Notes under the pieces: model-generated | What the model was told of the DNA's origin: nothing | Databases searched by the model: none | Seen by the model: the letters and a program-made list of their open reading frames with translations, nothing else | Position numbers and translations under genes: made by a program | Shown here: positions 33,265 through 42,800 of the stretch, one piece after another | Layout: each line of letters begins with the position of its first letter | Position numbering within the stretch: the first letter of the stretch is position 1 | NCBI GenBank assembly: GCA_965279705.1 | Contig: OZ257257.1 | Location: forward strand, 3,224,001 to 3,288,000 | Direction of reading: 5' to 3' | DNA length: 64,000 bases | Source: Stagnimonas sp965279705 | Lineage (GTDB): Bacteria; Pseudomonadota; Gammaproteobacteria; Nevskiales; Nevskiaceae

Positions 33265-35205
33265 TTAGTCGTTGCCGGTCAGCACCTCGACCACGGTGTT
33301 GACCACCGCCGGCTGTGGCATTTCCACTGCTTGCAGCGTCACCGTGGCCCCGCCGACCTGCACACCCAGCGCGTTGAGCAGGGGGTCGAGCAGTGCATCG
33401 ACAATGCCGCCCACACCGCTCAGCACAGCGCCCAGCGTGCCGGTCACAACAGACAGGATGGGATCCAGCAGGCTGCTGATCGGCAAGCACAAGAACCCCA
33501 CGCACAACCGCGAGGGGCCGCCTGGGTCTGTGGTCAGCCCGGAACTCAAGCTACCGAACAGCGATGAAAAAAGGCCGGAAAGAACATTGGCATTGCCGGC
33601 CTGCTGCGGATTGTCGTTGCTGGGTGGCGCGCCGAGCGCACCATCGGCCACGTAGATTCTTGCCAACTGCTCGCTGAGCGGTTCGAACTGGGTCACGAGA
33701 TCAAGCTGCCGCGTCTCGCCGCCCCGACTGGTGGAAACCGGCTGCCGAAGTCCCACCGCCACGTTGGCGCTGGCTACACCGAACAGCACTTTCACCCGCA
33801 GGGCAAGCAGGGTTGCAGGACCGAGGATGATCGGCGGTGCATTGGCGCCATTGCCCGCGAACGTGCCCAGATCGACATCGGCCAGTGCCGTCTTCACGCT
33901 CATGCCGGCCGTGGGCATGCCGTTGTTGATGCCACGACGCGGGCACTGGAGCGCATCCAGAACCGCCTCGGCCTTTGCAACATCGATATCAATCCCCAGC
34001 CGCACCGGGTCGGCCTCGATCGTCGCCAGCCCCAGCAGCAGGGGATTCAGCGTTGTGGTGAGGGAGTTCAGCAGATCCAGTTGCAGGCGCACCTGCAGAC
34101 GCACCTGGGCCGTAGTCGCGCGGGCCTGACCAGCAGGCTGCATGCCGCTGAACTGCGGCGGCTCGATCACCTTCACAAAGGTGTAGATGGACGTGACGTT
34201 GGGAATGCTGACCGGTAGGTTGATGGCAATCGCCGGCCCACCCGCCTTGCTGGCCTGGCCCAGCCCGACGATGAGATCGAGCAGGCCCACGAAGGGAACC
34301 TCGCCTGCGATATCGGTGATGGGGCCGAGCAACTGTGCCAATGGCACGCCCTGGGTGTTGCCCTGTGCTGCCAGCGCAAGGCTGCTCAGCAGGCTGGAAA
34401 CACCCGCGCTTGCCGTGCCGCTGACAGCCCCCGCCAAGCCATTGAGCACGTCGGACGCCAACGGTGTTTGCGTGCTGAGGAAAATCGGGTCGGAGAGATC
34501 CTTCACCGTGAGATTCAACGCCGTCGCCAGCTGGCCCAGCGTCACGCTGGTGTTGAGCAGCGCACCGCTGCCGGCGACGTTCAAGGCCAGCACCTGCGCC
34601 TTGCACGCGGCGTTGCCGGTGGGGCAGAGCAGCCCGCCCAGCACACTATTCAGCACGCCGTTGTTCAAACTGGCGGTGTTGCTGCCGACCGAAAGCTGGC
34701 CCAGGGCAGGCTGTGCGGCTACTGAGTACGCCACCAGCTGGGTGGTGGCATTGCCGGTGATGCCGGGGATGATGCGGCTGGGGGCGGGACGGCTCAGCCG
34801 CACGCGCACCGAATCGCGCAGCGGGCTGGCATTCGGCAGCACTTCAAAGGTTTGCAGCGCGCCGCTTTCTGCCAGCGGCACCCTGCGTCCGACTTCGACA
34901 CTCACACTGATGTCTTGCAACACGCTGGGGCTGGCGTTGCGCTGGACGCTAGAGGTGGCTTCGGTTGTGGGCTCCGATGCACCGCCCGGTGCGCCGCCTG
35001 CTTCAACCGAGCAGCCACTGGCCACGCGCACGGCATCGAGGGCTGCGATGTTGGCGAGCTTCTGTAGATCACGCTTGGCGGTGTAGAGCCGGCCGATGTC
35101 GATGGAGAGTGCCACTGCCGAGAGCATGGCGATCATCGCGATGGCGGCGAAGACGGCGGCGAATCCCTGTTGCTTCTTTGCTGCGGCGTGGCGTGTGTGG
35201 CGCAT
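33265..35205 (-). CDS. TadG-like Flp pilus-assembly protein (orphan)
   Basis: Encodes 646 residues. The N-terminus AKKQQGFAAVFAAIAMIAML is a TadE/TadG-type signal with a Gly-Phe processing-like site and one transmembrane helix, followed by SIDIGRLYTAKRDLQKLANIAALDA, the Tad family hallmark, here given for its key residues only. The remainder is a very long Leu/Gly/Asn-rich extracellular region with pairs of Cys (CSVEAGG, LCPTGNAAC, LCVGFLCL). No other tad/flp/rcp gene is in the window, so either the cluster lies elsewhere or this is a stand-alone surface protein. A 123-base gap without obvious signals separates it from the thioesterase gene. Confidence 0.82.
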   Translation of the reverse strand: MRHTRHAAAKKQQGFAAVFAAIAMIAMLSAVALSIDIGRLYTAKRDLQKLANIAALDAVRVASGCSVEAGGAPGGASEPTTEATSSVQRNASPSVLQDISVSVEVGRRVPLAESGALQTFEVLPNASPLRDSVRVRLSRPAPSRIIPGITGNATTQLVAYSVAAQPALGQLSVGSNTASLNNGVLNSVLGGLLCPTGNAACKAQVLALNVAGSGALLNTSVTLGQLATALNLTVKDLSDPIFLSTQTPLASDVLNGLAGAVSGTASAGVSSLLSSLALAAQGNTQGVPLAQLLGPITDIAGEVPFVGLLDLIVGLGQASKAGGPAIAINLPVSIPNVTSIYTFVKVIEPPQFSGMQPAGQARATTAQVRLQVRLQLDLLNSLTTTLNPLLLGLATIEADPVRLGIDIDVAKAEAVLDALQCPRRGINNGMPTAGMSVKTALADVDLGTFAGNGANAPPIILGPATLLALRVKVLFGVASANVAVGLRQPVSTSRGGETRQLDLVTQFEPLSEQLARIYVADGALGAPPSNDNPQQAGNANVLSGLFSSLFGSLSSGLTTDPGGPSRLCVGFLCLPISSLLDPILSVVTGTLGAVLSGVGGIVDALLDPLLNALGVQVGGATVTLQAVEMPQPAVVNTVVEVLTGND

Positions 35206-35328
35206 GGCAGCGACCCTCCGTGGTCAGTGCGGGCTGGCAGACCTGACCATCCCTGCCGCGACAGTAATCGCCGTGCCAATAAATTGACGCGCCGGCAGAC
35301 GAGCGTCGCTGAACCGAGCGGCCAGCGG

Positions 35329-35751
35329 TCAACCGGGTCGGGCGTAGCTGCCGGTGGCGTGCATCACCAGCACCTCGGGTGCGGCGCTGGAATACACCCG
35401 CGACTCCATCGCGATCAGCTTGCGGCCGAGTTTCAATATGCGCGCATCGGCAATCACATCGCCGACTGCGCCCTTGTTGAGGAAACGCAGGTTCATGTCC
35501 GCCGTCACCGCCATGAGCTGCACGCCGATGTGACCGAGCACGGCGACATACATGGCGATATCGACGGCCGTCATCAGGGTCGGCCCAGACAGCACGTTGC
35601 CCGGCCGCAGCATCCATTTCTTGAACGGCAGGCGGATGCGCGCATAGCCCGGTTCGAGCGCTTCCACCGTCAACGATTCAGTGCCGGCATTGTCGGGGAA
35701 CGCCCCGCGTACCAAGGTCTGCACTTGATTCAGCGTGATGACTAATTCCAT
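35329..35751 (-). CDS. PaaI-type hotdog-fold thioesterase
   Basis: Encodes 140 residues of a single hotdog domain. The motif GNVLSGPTLMTAVDIAMYVAV carries the acidic residue (Asp in AVDIAM) expected for catalysis in PaaI-like acyl-CoA thioesterases, and DMNLRFLNKGAVGDV forms the following strand. The substrate is unknown. The first ten bases overlap the end of the upstream TSUP gene (ATGGAATTAG), showing translational coupling. It is last in an operon with a TSUP transporter and a class II deacetylase-like protein. Confidence 0.88.
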   Translation of the reverse strand: MELVITLNQVQTLVRGAFPDNAGTESLTVEALEPGYARIRLPFKKWMLRPGNVLSGPTLMTAVDIAMYVAVLGHIGVQLMAVTADMNLRFLNKGAVGDVIADARILKLGRKLIAMESRVYSSAAPEVLVMHATGSYARPG

Positions 35752-36485
35752 ATACCGGCGAGTCCGTCGTAAGTGAGCTTGAGAGTGAGCACGATGAGAA
35801 TGCCCTGAAACAGACTGCGGAAGGCAGCTTCAGACAGCTTGCCGTTGAGCTGCCTGCCGAGCAGCGTGCCGACGATCACCGACGCGCACACCGGCAACAG
35901 CACCAGCGGTTTGGCAAACGCCGAGAAGCCGACGAAGCCATAGGCGATGACCCGCAGCGCGTGGCCGAAGACCTGCGTCAGTGCGAGTGTGGCCACCACT
36001 TTCTGCTTGGGCCATTCCGGTCGTAGAAACAGGCGGCCGACGAAGAGACCGGTGGCGCCGACGAACATCCCCAGCGCGCCGTTGACCGCTCCCGCAGTGA
36101 CAAAAGCCAGACGCGGTGGCAGCGGCTTGGCGGTGGCTGTGGGCAGCAGCGAGATGGCCATGAGTGCTGCCAGAATCAGCTGGATGACATGCACGTTCAC
36201 CGTCGCCGCAAACGGCGCGAGCAGTGCCGTGGCCGGGATCGCCGCCAGCAGGAACCAGCCCGCAGCGCGCCACTCGACATGCCGCACATAGGCCGCCGTG
36301 CGGGTGAGATTGCTCACCAGCTGCACGGCGGCGAACAGCGGAATCGCCTCGACCGGCGCCAGGCCCAGCGCATAGAAAACGCCGATCAGAATGGTGCCGC
36401 CGCCTAAGCCCGCCGCACCCGAAAATGCGGAGGTGAACAGCGCCGTGAGCGAGAGCAGTAGCGCCAGTTGCAGATCAGGGTTCAT
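35742..36485 (-). CDS. TSUP (TauE/SafE) family membrane transporter
   Basis: Encodes 247 residues with seven to eight helices and the repeat motifs FSGAAGLGGGTILIGV and GALGMFVGATGLFVG. These Gly-rich hairpins define PF01925. The family exports sulfite, sulfonates or other organic anions. It starts at the ATG overlapping the deacetylase stop (ATGA). Compared with the TauE of the sulfur operon at 15036 it is clearly a different branch and has no sulfur genes nearby, so a substrate related to its acyl-handling neighbours is possible. Confidence 0.87.
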   Translation of the reverse strand: MNPDLQLALLLSLTALFTSAFSGAAGLGGGTILIGVFYALGLAPVEAIPLFAAVQLVSNLTRTAAYVRHVEWRAAGWFLLAAIPATALLAPFAATVNVHVIQLILAALMAISLLPTATAKPLPPRLAFVTAGAVNGALGMFVGATGLFVGRLFLRPEWPKQKVVATLALTQVFGHALRVIAYGFVGFSAFAKPLVLLPVCASVIVGTLLGRQLNGKLSEAAFRSLFQGILIVLTLKLTYDGLAGIWN

Positions 36486-37378
36486 CCGCGCAGCGTGGCG
36501 AGTGCGGCCTTGAACAGCAAGGCGTGGCGAGCGGCGAGCACAGTGAGATCGCGGTCGTAGCCACCGCCGATGACAGCTGCGGTGGCGATGCCACGACGGC
36601 GGCACTGGCCCAGTACAAAAGCATCACGCGCCTCGATGCCGGCATCGGTCAGCGCCAGATGCCCCAGCCGGTCGCCGCCATGCACATCCACACCGGCGTC
36701 GTAGAGCACCAGCTCGGGCGCGAGGCTGTCGAGCAGCCAGGGCAGAACGGCGTGCAGCTCGGCGAGATAGCCCGCATCGTCGAGGCCGCGCGGCAGGCCG
36801 ATGTCGAGATCGGAACGCTGCTTGCGGGCGGGAAAGTTCTTTTCGCAGTGCATCGAAAACGTGAAGGCATGCGGCTCGTCGGCCAGCAGGGCGGCCGTGC
36901 CGTCACCCTGATGCACATCGAGATCGACAATCAGCACGCGCGACACTTGCGCCACCTGCAGTGCCCAGCGCGCGGCGACGGCGAGATCGTTGAGCAGGCA
37001 GTAGCCCGCGCCGAAATCACGATGCGCGTGGTGCGTGCCGCCGGCGGCGTTGCACGCCAGCCCTTCGGCCAGGGCGAGCTGGATGGTTCTGATGGTGCCG
37101 CCGGTTTCCAGCCGGCAGCGCTCTGCCAGCGCCGGCGTGCAGTCGAAGCCGATACGCCGCTGCGCACTACGGTCGAGCGTGCCGCTCGCAAGCGCATCGA
37201 GATAGCCCGCGTCATGCACGGCCAGCAGGTCTTGCGTCGATGCCTCGGGTGCCCGGTGCACCGTAAAATCCGGCGTGTCGAGCAGCGCGCCCAGCACCGT
37301 GAATTTGCCCATTGGAAACGCATGGTTCGCAGGTTGCGGAATGCTGTATCCGGGATGCCAGACCACCGGCAGCTTCAT
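36482..37378 (-). CDS. Histone-deacetylase family (acetylpolyamine amidohydrolase-like) protein
   Basis: Encodes 298 residues. Zinc-deacetylase motifs are GGTHHAHRDFGAGYC (tandem His, charge relay), VLIVDLDVHQGDGTA (Asp and His zinc ligands) and LYDAGVDVHGGDRLG (second Asp ligand), with a Gly-Gly-Tyr (IGGGYDRD) near the C-terminus. The motif set is complete, so it is probably an active Zn-dependent amidohydrolase acting on acetylated amines or proteins. It is the first of three overlapping genes. A degenerate mgtE 3' end and a REP-like repeat lie in the 142 bases upstream. Confidence 0.93.
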   Translation of the reverse strand: MKLPVVWHPGYSIPQPANHAFPMGKFTVLGALLDTPDFTVHRAPEASTQDLLAVHDAGYLDALASGTLDRSAQRRIGFDCTPALAERCRLETGGTIRTIQLALAEGLACNAAGGTHHAHRDFGAGYCLLNDLAVAARWALQVAQVSRVLIVDLDVHQGDGTAALLADEPHAFTFSMHCEKNFPARKQRSDLDIGLPRGLDDAGYLAELHAVLPWLLDSLAPELVLYDAGVDVHGGDRLGHLALTDAGIEARDAFVLGQCRRRGIATAAVIGGGYDRDLTVLAARHALLFKAALATLRG

Positions 37379-37394
37379 GCCGCTCGCGCTCGCA

Positions 37395-37445
37395 TCACAA
37401 AACCAAGGTGGTGGCGAGAAACAGCATCAAGCCCATGCCGGCGAT
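37395..37445 (-). pseudogene. Relic: last 17 codons of a second mgtE gene
   Basis: Read on the minus strand these 51 bases encode IAGMGLMLFLATTLVL plus TGA, exactly the C-terminus of the MgtE gene that ends at 37521. The DNA differs from the intact copy (37521-37571) at five positions, all synonymous. Similarity stops abruptly at the next codon. It is the tail of a diverged but formerly functional mgtE homologue, left after a deletion or recombination. Confidence 0.8.
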
Positions 37446-37456
37446 GTGACCGACGC

Positions 37457-37495
37457 GAGCCACCCCGCCGCACGTAGTGCAGCGGGCAAGGCGAG
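37457..37495. repeat. REP-like intergenic repeat, copy 1
   Basis: Imperfect palindrome starting GAGCCACCCCGCCGC and ending GCGGGCAAGGCGAG, with GCACGTAGTGC in the middle. A second copy with a shorter loop lies at 45643-45678, 3' of metK. Confidence 0.65.
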
Positions 37496-37520
37496 TCGGC
37501 GTCGATATCGCAAGACCTGC

Positions 37521-38693
37521 TCACAACACCAGCGTGGTGGCGAGAAACAACATCAATCCCATGCCGGCGATATCCGTGCCCGTGGTCAAAAAAATGCTCG
37601 ACGCCGTGGCGGGATCGGCCCCGAAGCGCCGCAGGATGAGCGGCACCAGCACGCCGAAAATGCCCGAGGCCAGGCAGGACCCGGTCATGGCCAGCACGAT
37701 CACCAGCGCCAGCATCAGCGCCTGCGGGTCGCCCTTGGTGCCGCCTGCGGTGAACCACATCGCCGCACCTGCGACCAGCCCGGTGAGAAAGCCATTGAGC
37801 GTACCGAGCAGCGCTTCTTTCACCACCAGTTGCCGCACCGAGATGTTCTCGAAATCGCCCAAGGTCAGACCGCGCAAGGTGATGGCCAGCGCCTGACAGC
37901 CCGTGTTGCCGCTTTGCCCCGCCAGCAAGGGCAAGAAGGCCGCGAGTGCAACGATGCGGGTGATGGTGTCCTCGAAGCTGCCGACCACAAAGGCGGCGAG
38001 AAAGGCCGTGAGCAGATTGATCTGCAACCAGGGGTGACGCATCTTGAACGCGGCCCAGAAGCTGGTGTCGAGACGCTCCTCCTTGTTGATACCGACCATG
38101 CGGCCGGACTGCGCCGTGAGTTCCAGCGCCTGCTGCTCGAACAGCTGCCAGCCGCGCACCTGCCCCACCAGCACGCCCGCCGCATCGCACACCGGATACA
38201 CCGGATAGTGGCGCTTGACGGTGGCCTGCACGGCATCGCCCAGCGTGTCGCCGGGTGCGAGGCGAAACGGCGCGCGCAGCATGATGGATTCGAGCGGCGC
38301 ATCCGCTGCGGCCAGCAAGAGGTCGCGCGGCACGACCAGGCCGCTGAGCTTGCCGGCGCCATCGTTGACGTAGAGATAGGTGATCTGCTGCGGCTCGGCG
38401 GCAGCGCGTAGCCAGGTGATGGCTTCATGGACCGTCGTCGTGGCGGTGAAGCTGCCGCGTGCCGGCTCCATCAGGCTGCCGATGTCGCCGGGCAGCACGT
38501 CGAGCGGGGCAATGGCATCGATAAGACGGGCGCTGATGCGCGCCGCCAGCTCCGGCGGCAAGGCAGCCAGGGCGGCGTCCACCGTGGCGCGCGGCAGCGG
38601 CGTGAGCATCTCGGCAGCGTCTTGTGGCGCGCGCAGCTTGAGCGAGTGCACCAGTGCCGCGAGTTCAGCAGGGTCGATAGCGCGCTCGGTCAT
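37521..38693 (-). CDS. mgtE: MgtE-type magnesium transporter
   Basis: Encodes 390 residues. A shortened N-terminal MgtE_N helical region (residues 1-65) is followed by two CBS domains (about 70-190; IGSLMEPARG and SIMLRAPFRL begin each). The plug helix and five transmembrane helices follow, with PLLAGQSGNTGCQALA, GDFENIS and DPATASSIFLTTGTDIAGMG; the last Asp matches the pore Mg2+ site. MgtE is a gated Mg2+ channel closed when the CBS domains bind Mg2+. The N-domain is shorter than in Thermus MgtE. It diverges from a TetR gene across 64 bases. The 3' end is partly duplicated downstream. Confidence 0.93.
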   Translation of the reverse strand: MTERAIDPAELAALVHSLKLRAPQDAAEMLTPLPRATVDAALAALPPELAARISARLIDAIAPLDVLPGDIGSLMEPARGSFTATTTVHEAITWLRAAAEPQQITYLYVNDGAGKLSGLVVPRDLLLAAADAPLESIMLRAPFRLAPGDTLGDAVQATVKRHYPVYPVCDAAGVLVGQVRGWQLFEQQALELTAQSGRMVGINKEERLDTSFWAAFKMRHPWLQINLLTAFLAAFVVGSFEDTITRIVALAAFLPLLAGQSGNTGCQALAITLRGLTLGDFENISVRQLVVKEALLGTLNGFLTGLVAGAAMWFTAGGTKGDPQALMLALVIVLAMTGSCLASGIFGVLVPLILRRFGADPATASSIFLTTGTDIAGMGLMLFLATTLVL

Positions 38694-38724
38694 GGCCTTC
38701 CCTTCATTTGGTGATGCCGCATTG

Positions 38725-38752
38725 TTGACAAGCCTGTTGCGCGGTCAATACT
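38725..38752 (+). promoter_or_regulatory. Probable sigma-70 promoter, possibly leaderless, of the TetR gene
   Basis: TTGACA at 38725 with AATACT/ATACTG starting 16-17 bases later. Transcription would start close to the ATG at 38758, and no Shine-Dalgarno is present, so the mRNA may be leaderless. TTGAC and GTCAA form an inverted pair that could be the operator. Confidence 0.5.
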
Positions 38753-38757
38753 GCGGC

Positions 38758-39372
38758 ATGACCGCTCTACGACCAACCCTGCGCCAGCCCGACGTGACCC
38801 GCACGCGACTGCTGGAGTGTGCTTTTGAAGAAATCCACCAGCGTGGATTCCGCAGTGCGAGTCTCGATTCCATCCTGCTGAAAGCGGGCGTCACCAAGGG
38901 CGCGCTGTATCACCACTTCAGCAACAAGGCGGCACTCGGCTACGCGGTGGTGGACGAGCTGCTGCGGCCCTTGATGGAACACTATTGGCTGCCGCTGGCC
39001 GAGGCGGAAGACCCGATTGCCAGCGCCATCGCGGGCATCAAGAAACGCCGCGACCGGCTCAAGGCCAACCTGCTGGCCTATGGCTGCCCGTTCAACAATC
39101 TGGCGCAGGAAATGTCACCCATCGACGAGGGCTTTCGCACCCGCTTGCAGGGCATTTTGGACGAGTGGCGGCACACCCTGGCCGCAGCACTCGAACGCGG
39201 CAAGGAGAGTGGCAAGGTGCGCACCGATGTGAACACGCCGGCGGCGGCCATCTTCATTATTTCGGCGCTCGAAGGCGTCATCGGCATGGGCAAGACCTCG
39301 CAGAGCAGCGCGCTCTACGAGCAGGGCTTGCGCGGACTGGTGGAGTATCTTGAGCGCCTGCGGCCGAACTGA
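38758..39372 (+). CDS. TetR/AcrR family transcriptional regulator
   Basis: Encodes 204 residues. The DNA-binding domain spans about residues 15-62 (RLLECAFEEIHQRGFRSASL, then the TKGALYHHFSNKAALGYAV recognition helix). The C-terminal half contains KANLLAYGCPFNNLAQEMSP, a motif shared with AcuR/YxaF-LmrA-type TetR proteins. The ligand is unknown. It is divergent from mgtE but the regulated gene could also be itself or the downstream lipoprotein gene, 24 bases after its stop. Confidence 0.88.
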   Translation: MTALRPTLRQPDVTRTRLLECAFEEIHQRGFRSASLDSILLKAGVTKGALYHHFSNKAALGYAVVDELLRPLMEHYWLPLAEAEDPIASAIAGIKKRRDRLKANLLAYGCPFNNLAQEMSPIDEGFRTRLQGILDEWRHTLAAALERGKESGKVRTDVNTPAAAIFIISALEGVIGMGKTSQSSALYEQGLRGLVEYLERLRPN

Positions 39373-39396
39373 CTTCAAAGCACAGTGAGGACAACC

Positions 39397-39699
39397 ATGA
39401 AAACCACACGCTCAATCTTCGCAGTCTCGACGCTCTGCGTCGGGCTGTTGAGCAGCGGCTGCGCTGCCCTGAGCGTCTCAGACAATGCCAGCCGCGGCAG
39501 CCCCAAGATTTTCGGCGGCACACGACTCAACATCGCCGCCCTCAAAAATGACGAGACCATACTGGCGAGCTTCAGCCACTTTGGCATTCGGCCACCGGAA
39601 CAACCCGGCTGGGATCTGCCGCTGAGCTTCGTCGGCGATACGGTGCTGCTGCCTTACACCGTTGGCTACATGTTGTGCGAGCCCTTCGTCGGCAGGTAG
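39397..39699 (+). CDS. YceK/YidQ-like small lipoprotein
   Basis: Encodes 100 residues with lipobox SSGC at about residue 22 and then the pattern of the YceK/YidQ family: SPKIFGGTRLNI, PLSFVGDTVLLPYTV. The function of the family is unknown; it is anchored in the envelope. AGGA precedes the ATG. It is followed by a 169-base AT-richer gap that should contain the promoter of the large protease gene; no specific element was identified there. Confidence 0.82.
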   Translation: MKTTRSIFAVSTLCVGLLSSGCAALSVSDNASRGSPKIFGGTRLNIAALKNDETILASFSHFGIRPPEQPGWDLPLSFVGDTVLLPYTVGYMLCEPFVGR

Positions 39700-39868
39700 C
39701 CATATCTGAGCTGTGGCTTTGGGCCTTTGGAAATCAGCATTAGGTCTTTATAGCTCTGCTGCTTTTAGCGAGAGCCGATAGCTGAGTTTTGGCACTCACT
39801 TTGCTTTGGTGGCTCAGCCGCACTGCGGCCAAAAGTCAATATCAAGTCAAAGAAAAGGGATTTCCAGA

Positions 39869-42800
39869 ATGAAGCCTTCGTCTGCACTCATCGTGCGTGT
39901 TGTCCTGTCCATGGCGGCCATCGGCAGTGTGGTATCGAGCCCCACCGCGTTTGCCGTGGCACAGCTGCACGACGAGCTGGTGCCCTTCAGCAAATCGGAA
40001 GTGGATTACCGCATCGGCAGCTTGCAGCCGCTGGCTTCGCAGCTTGATGTCGCGCGCCGCCTGGGCGCCGTGGCGAGCTGGAACCGTTTTGGCACGGTTC
40101 GCACGCTGGTCAAGCACGGTGGGTTCATCGCTCAGGGGCTAAAGGGCGAACCGGTGCTGGCAGCACGCGATTGGCTTCGCGAGAACCGCGCCCTGTTCAA
40201 GCTCTCGGCCAAGGGTGTGGATGAGCTGGAGCTGGTCAACGATGGCGTCACGCCCTACAACGAGGCGCACGCGGTGCTGTTCCGCCAGCGCTTCGCCGGG
40301 CTTGCGATGGCGAGCGAGGGCTTGATCACGGTGGGCATCGTGAAGGGCAAGGTGTACTACGTGTCGTCGTCTTCGGTCGGTGACGAGCAGCCGCCCGCTG
40401 GCGCTGCCACCTTGAGCCCGCTGCAGGCTTGGACACTCGCCGCCGCCGACGTCAATCGTCGCGTGCCCGGCAATCTCATCAAGAGCGTGCGCGACCTCAC
40501 CGCGACCACGGGCTGGAATGTGCTCAGCGTCGCCGGGTTCTCCGAGCCGCAGCGCGCGCGGCTGGCGGCGATGGCGCTGCCGCAGGGCGGCGTGCGCCAG
40601 GTGTTCGAGACCATCGTGCTCGACAACACCTACGGCATCCCCACCGCCTACGTGCACTACATCGACGCGCAGACCGGCCGCGTGCTGCGCCGCGAGAACC
40701 GCGTCTACAACGCGGTGCAAGACAGCATCCCGCAGCCCTTCACCGGCTCCACACCGGATGAGAAAAGCTGCGATGCCAGGGCCGATTTCACCGTGGGTAC
40801 CGGCAACGCCGCGCTCAACATCACCGCCTCGGCGGTGCTGCCCACCAATGCGCTCAGCCTCAATCTCTATTTCAATGATCCCGTGCTCGGCTCGCGCAAG
40901 GTCGCGAGTGCCGCCGGCCTCACCGGCCCGGCGGAAGTCATCACCTACGCGCCCAGCAGCGGGGTGACTGAGGGCACCTATCAGGTCGAGGTCTGCGCCT
41001 CGACATCCTTTCTCAACATGGCACCGTACAACTACGTCGGCGTATTCGTGGCAACGCCCATCGACACTTCGGTGACCTCGCCAGTAACCGGTTCGGACGC
41101 CGCCGCCCCGCAGTGGAAGTGGTTCACCAGTAACCCGGACATCAGCTATGACGGCGCCGATCTGCGCAAGGTTACCTGCTTCGCAGCGCTGCCCACAGGT
41201 GGTTTGTCCGGCTGCGACATCGACTCCACCACCATCGCCACCCGCGGCGCCTGGGACACCCTGCAAGGCGGCCTGGTGCCGACCTTCACCACCATCGGCA
41301 ACAACGCCATCACCGCCGGCGACGCGGTGAGCCCGCTCACACCCTCGGTGCCCAACCAGCCGCACAGCATCACGCGCAAGTACGACTTCCCCTTCACCAA
41401 TGCCTGGTTCAGTTCCAACTGCGGCACGGCGGGCATCGTCGCGAGTCAGGTGCCGGAGTCCAACGGCAATGATCTGAGTGCAGTGACGGTGAACCTGTTC
41501 ACCATGCACAACCGCATGCATGACTTCGCTTACCTGCTCGGCTTCACAGAGCGCAACTACAACCTGCAGCTCAGCAACTTTGGTCTCACGAGCGCCACGC
41601 AGGGCAACGACCCCGAAGTGGGCAGCACGCAGGCCGGCGCGCTCGGCGGTATGCCCGGCCTGCCCACCTACGGCACCCTGCCGGGCCGCAACAACGCCAA
41701 CCAGATTTCGCTGATGGACGGCGTACCGGGCATCACCAACCAGTATCTGTTCCAGCCGGTCGGCGGTTCGATCTACCCACCCTGCACCGACGGCGCGCTC
41801 GACACCGGCATTGCCGGCCACGAATACACCCACGCCATCAGCAACCGCATGGTCGGCGGGCCGGACGGCAATCTCTCTGGCGCACAGGCGGGCTCGATGG
41901 GCGAGAGCTGGAGCGACTTGAACGCCACCGAATACCAATACGAGAACGGCTTCATCAACCCCGGTGCGCGCCTCACCGCGCTCGCCGCCTATACCACCGG
42001 CAACCCCGAGCGCGGCATCCGCGACTTCGCACTCGACGACAACCCGCTGCACTACGGCAACATCGGTTTCGATACGCCCGGTGCCGAGGTGCATTCCGAT
42101 GGCGAGGTGTGGAATGGCACCCAGTGGGCGCTGCGCCAGGCTTTTGTCGAAAAGTACGAATCCAGCTTTGCCTATGGCAACGCCAAGCTCCAGCTCGATT
42201 GCGCCTACGGCCGCTCAAGCCCGGATGCCTGCCCCGGCAACCGCCGCTGGATCCAGCTGATCTACGACGCCTGGCTGCTGCTGCCGGGCGACACCAGCAT
42301 GCTCGACGCGCGCGACGCGATGCTGGCCGCCGACATGGCGCGCTTCGACGGTGCGAACCAGGAAATGATGTGGAAGGTGTTCGCCAACCGCGGCATGGGC
42401 GAGTTCGCCTACAGCAACGGCACCGACGATACCGCGCCGATCCCCAACTTCGAATCACCGCTGGCGACCGACGAGGCCGAGGTGACTTTCAAGGTGCTGG
42501 CCGGCGACGAGAGCAAGACCGCACTCACCAACGCGCGCATTCTGGTGGGCCGCTTTGCCACCCGCACGCGCCAGATCGCGGATACCGATCCGGCCACCGT
42601 GGTCGACATGACCGACGACACCACGATGCGCACCACGCTCATCAACCGCGACACCGCCAAGCTGGTACCGGCGACCTATGAGTTCATCGTCATCGCACCG
42701 GGTTACGGCATCCATCGTTTCACGCAGGTACTGGTCGCCGGCAAGTCGACGCTGAGCTTCACGCTGCCGACCAACTATGCATCGCTCACCAAGGGCGCTG

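Noticed and set aside
39700..39868. c-di-GMP riboswitch or small RNA in the AT-richer gap before the protease
   Set aside because: No GEMM core or stable conserved hairpin was recognised; most likely an ordinary promoter region.
40139..42094. Open frame of 651 codons opposite the M36 peptidase
   Set aside because: Antisense shadow of the catalytic region; no homology-like features.
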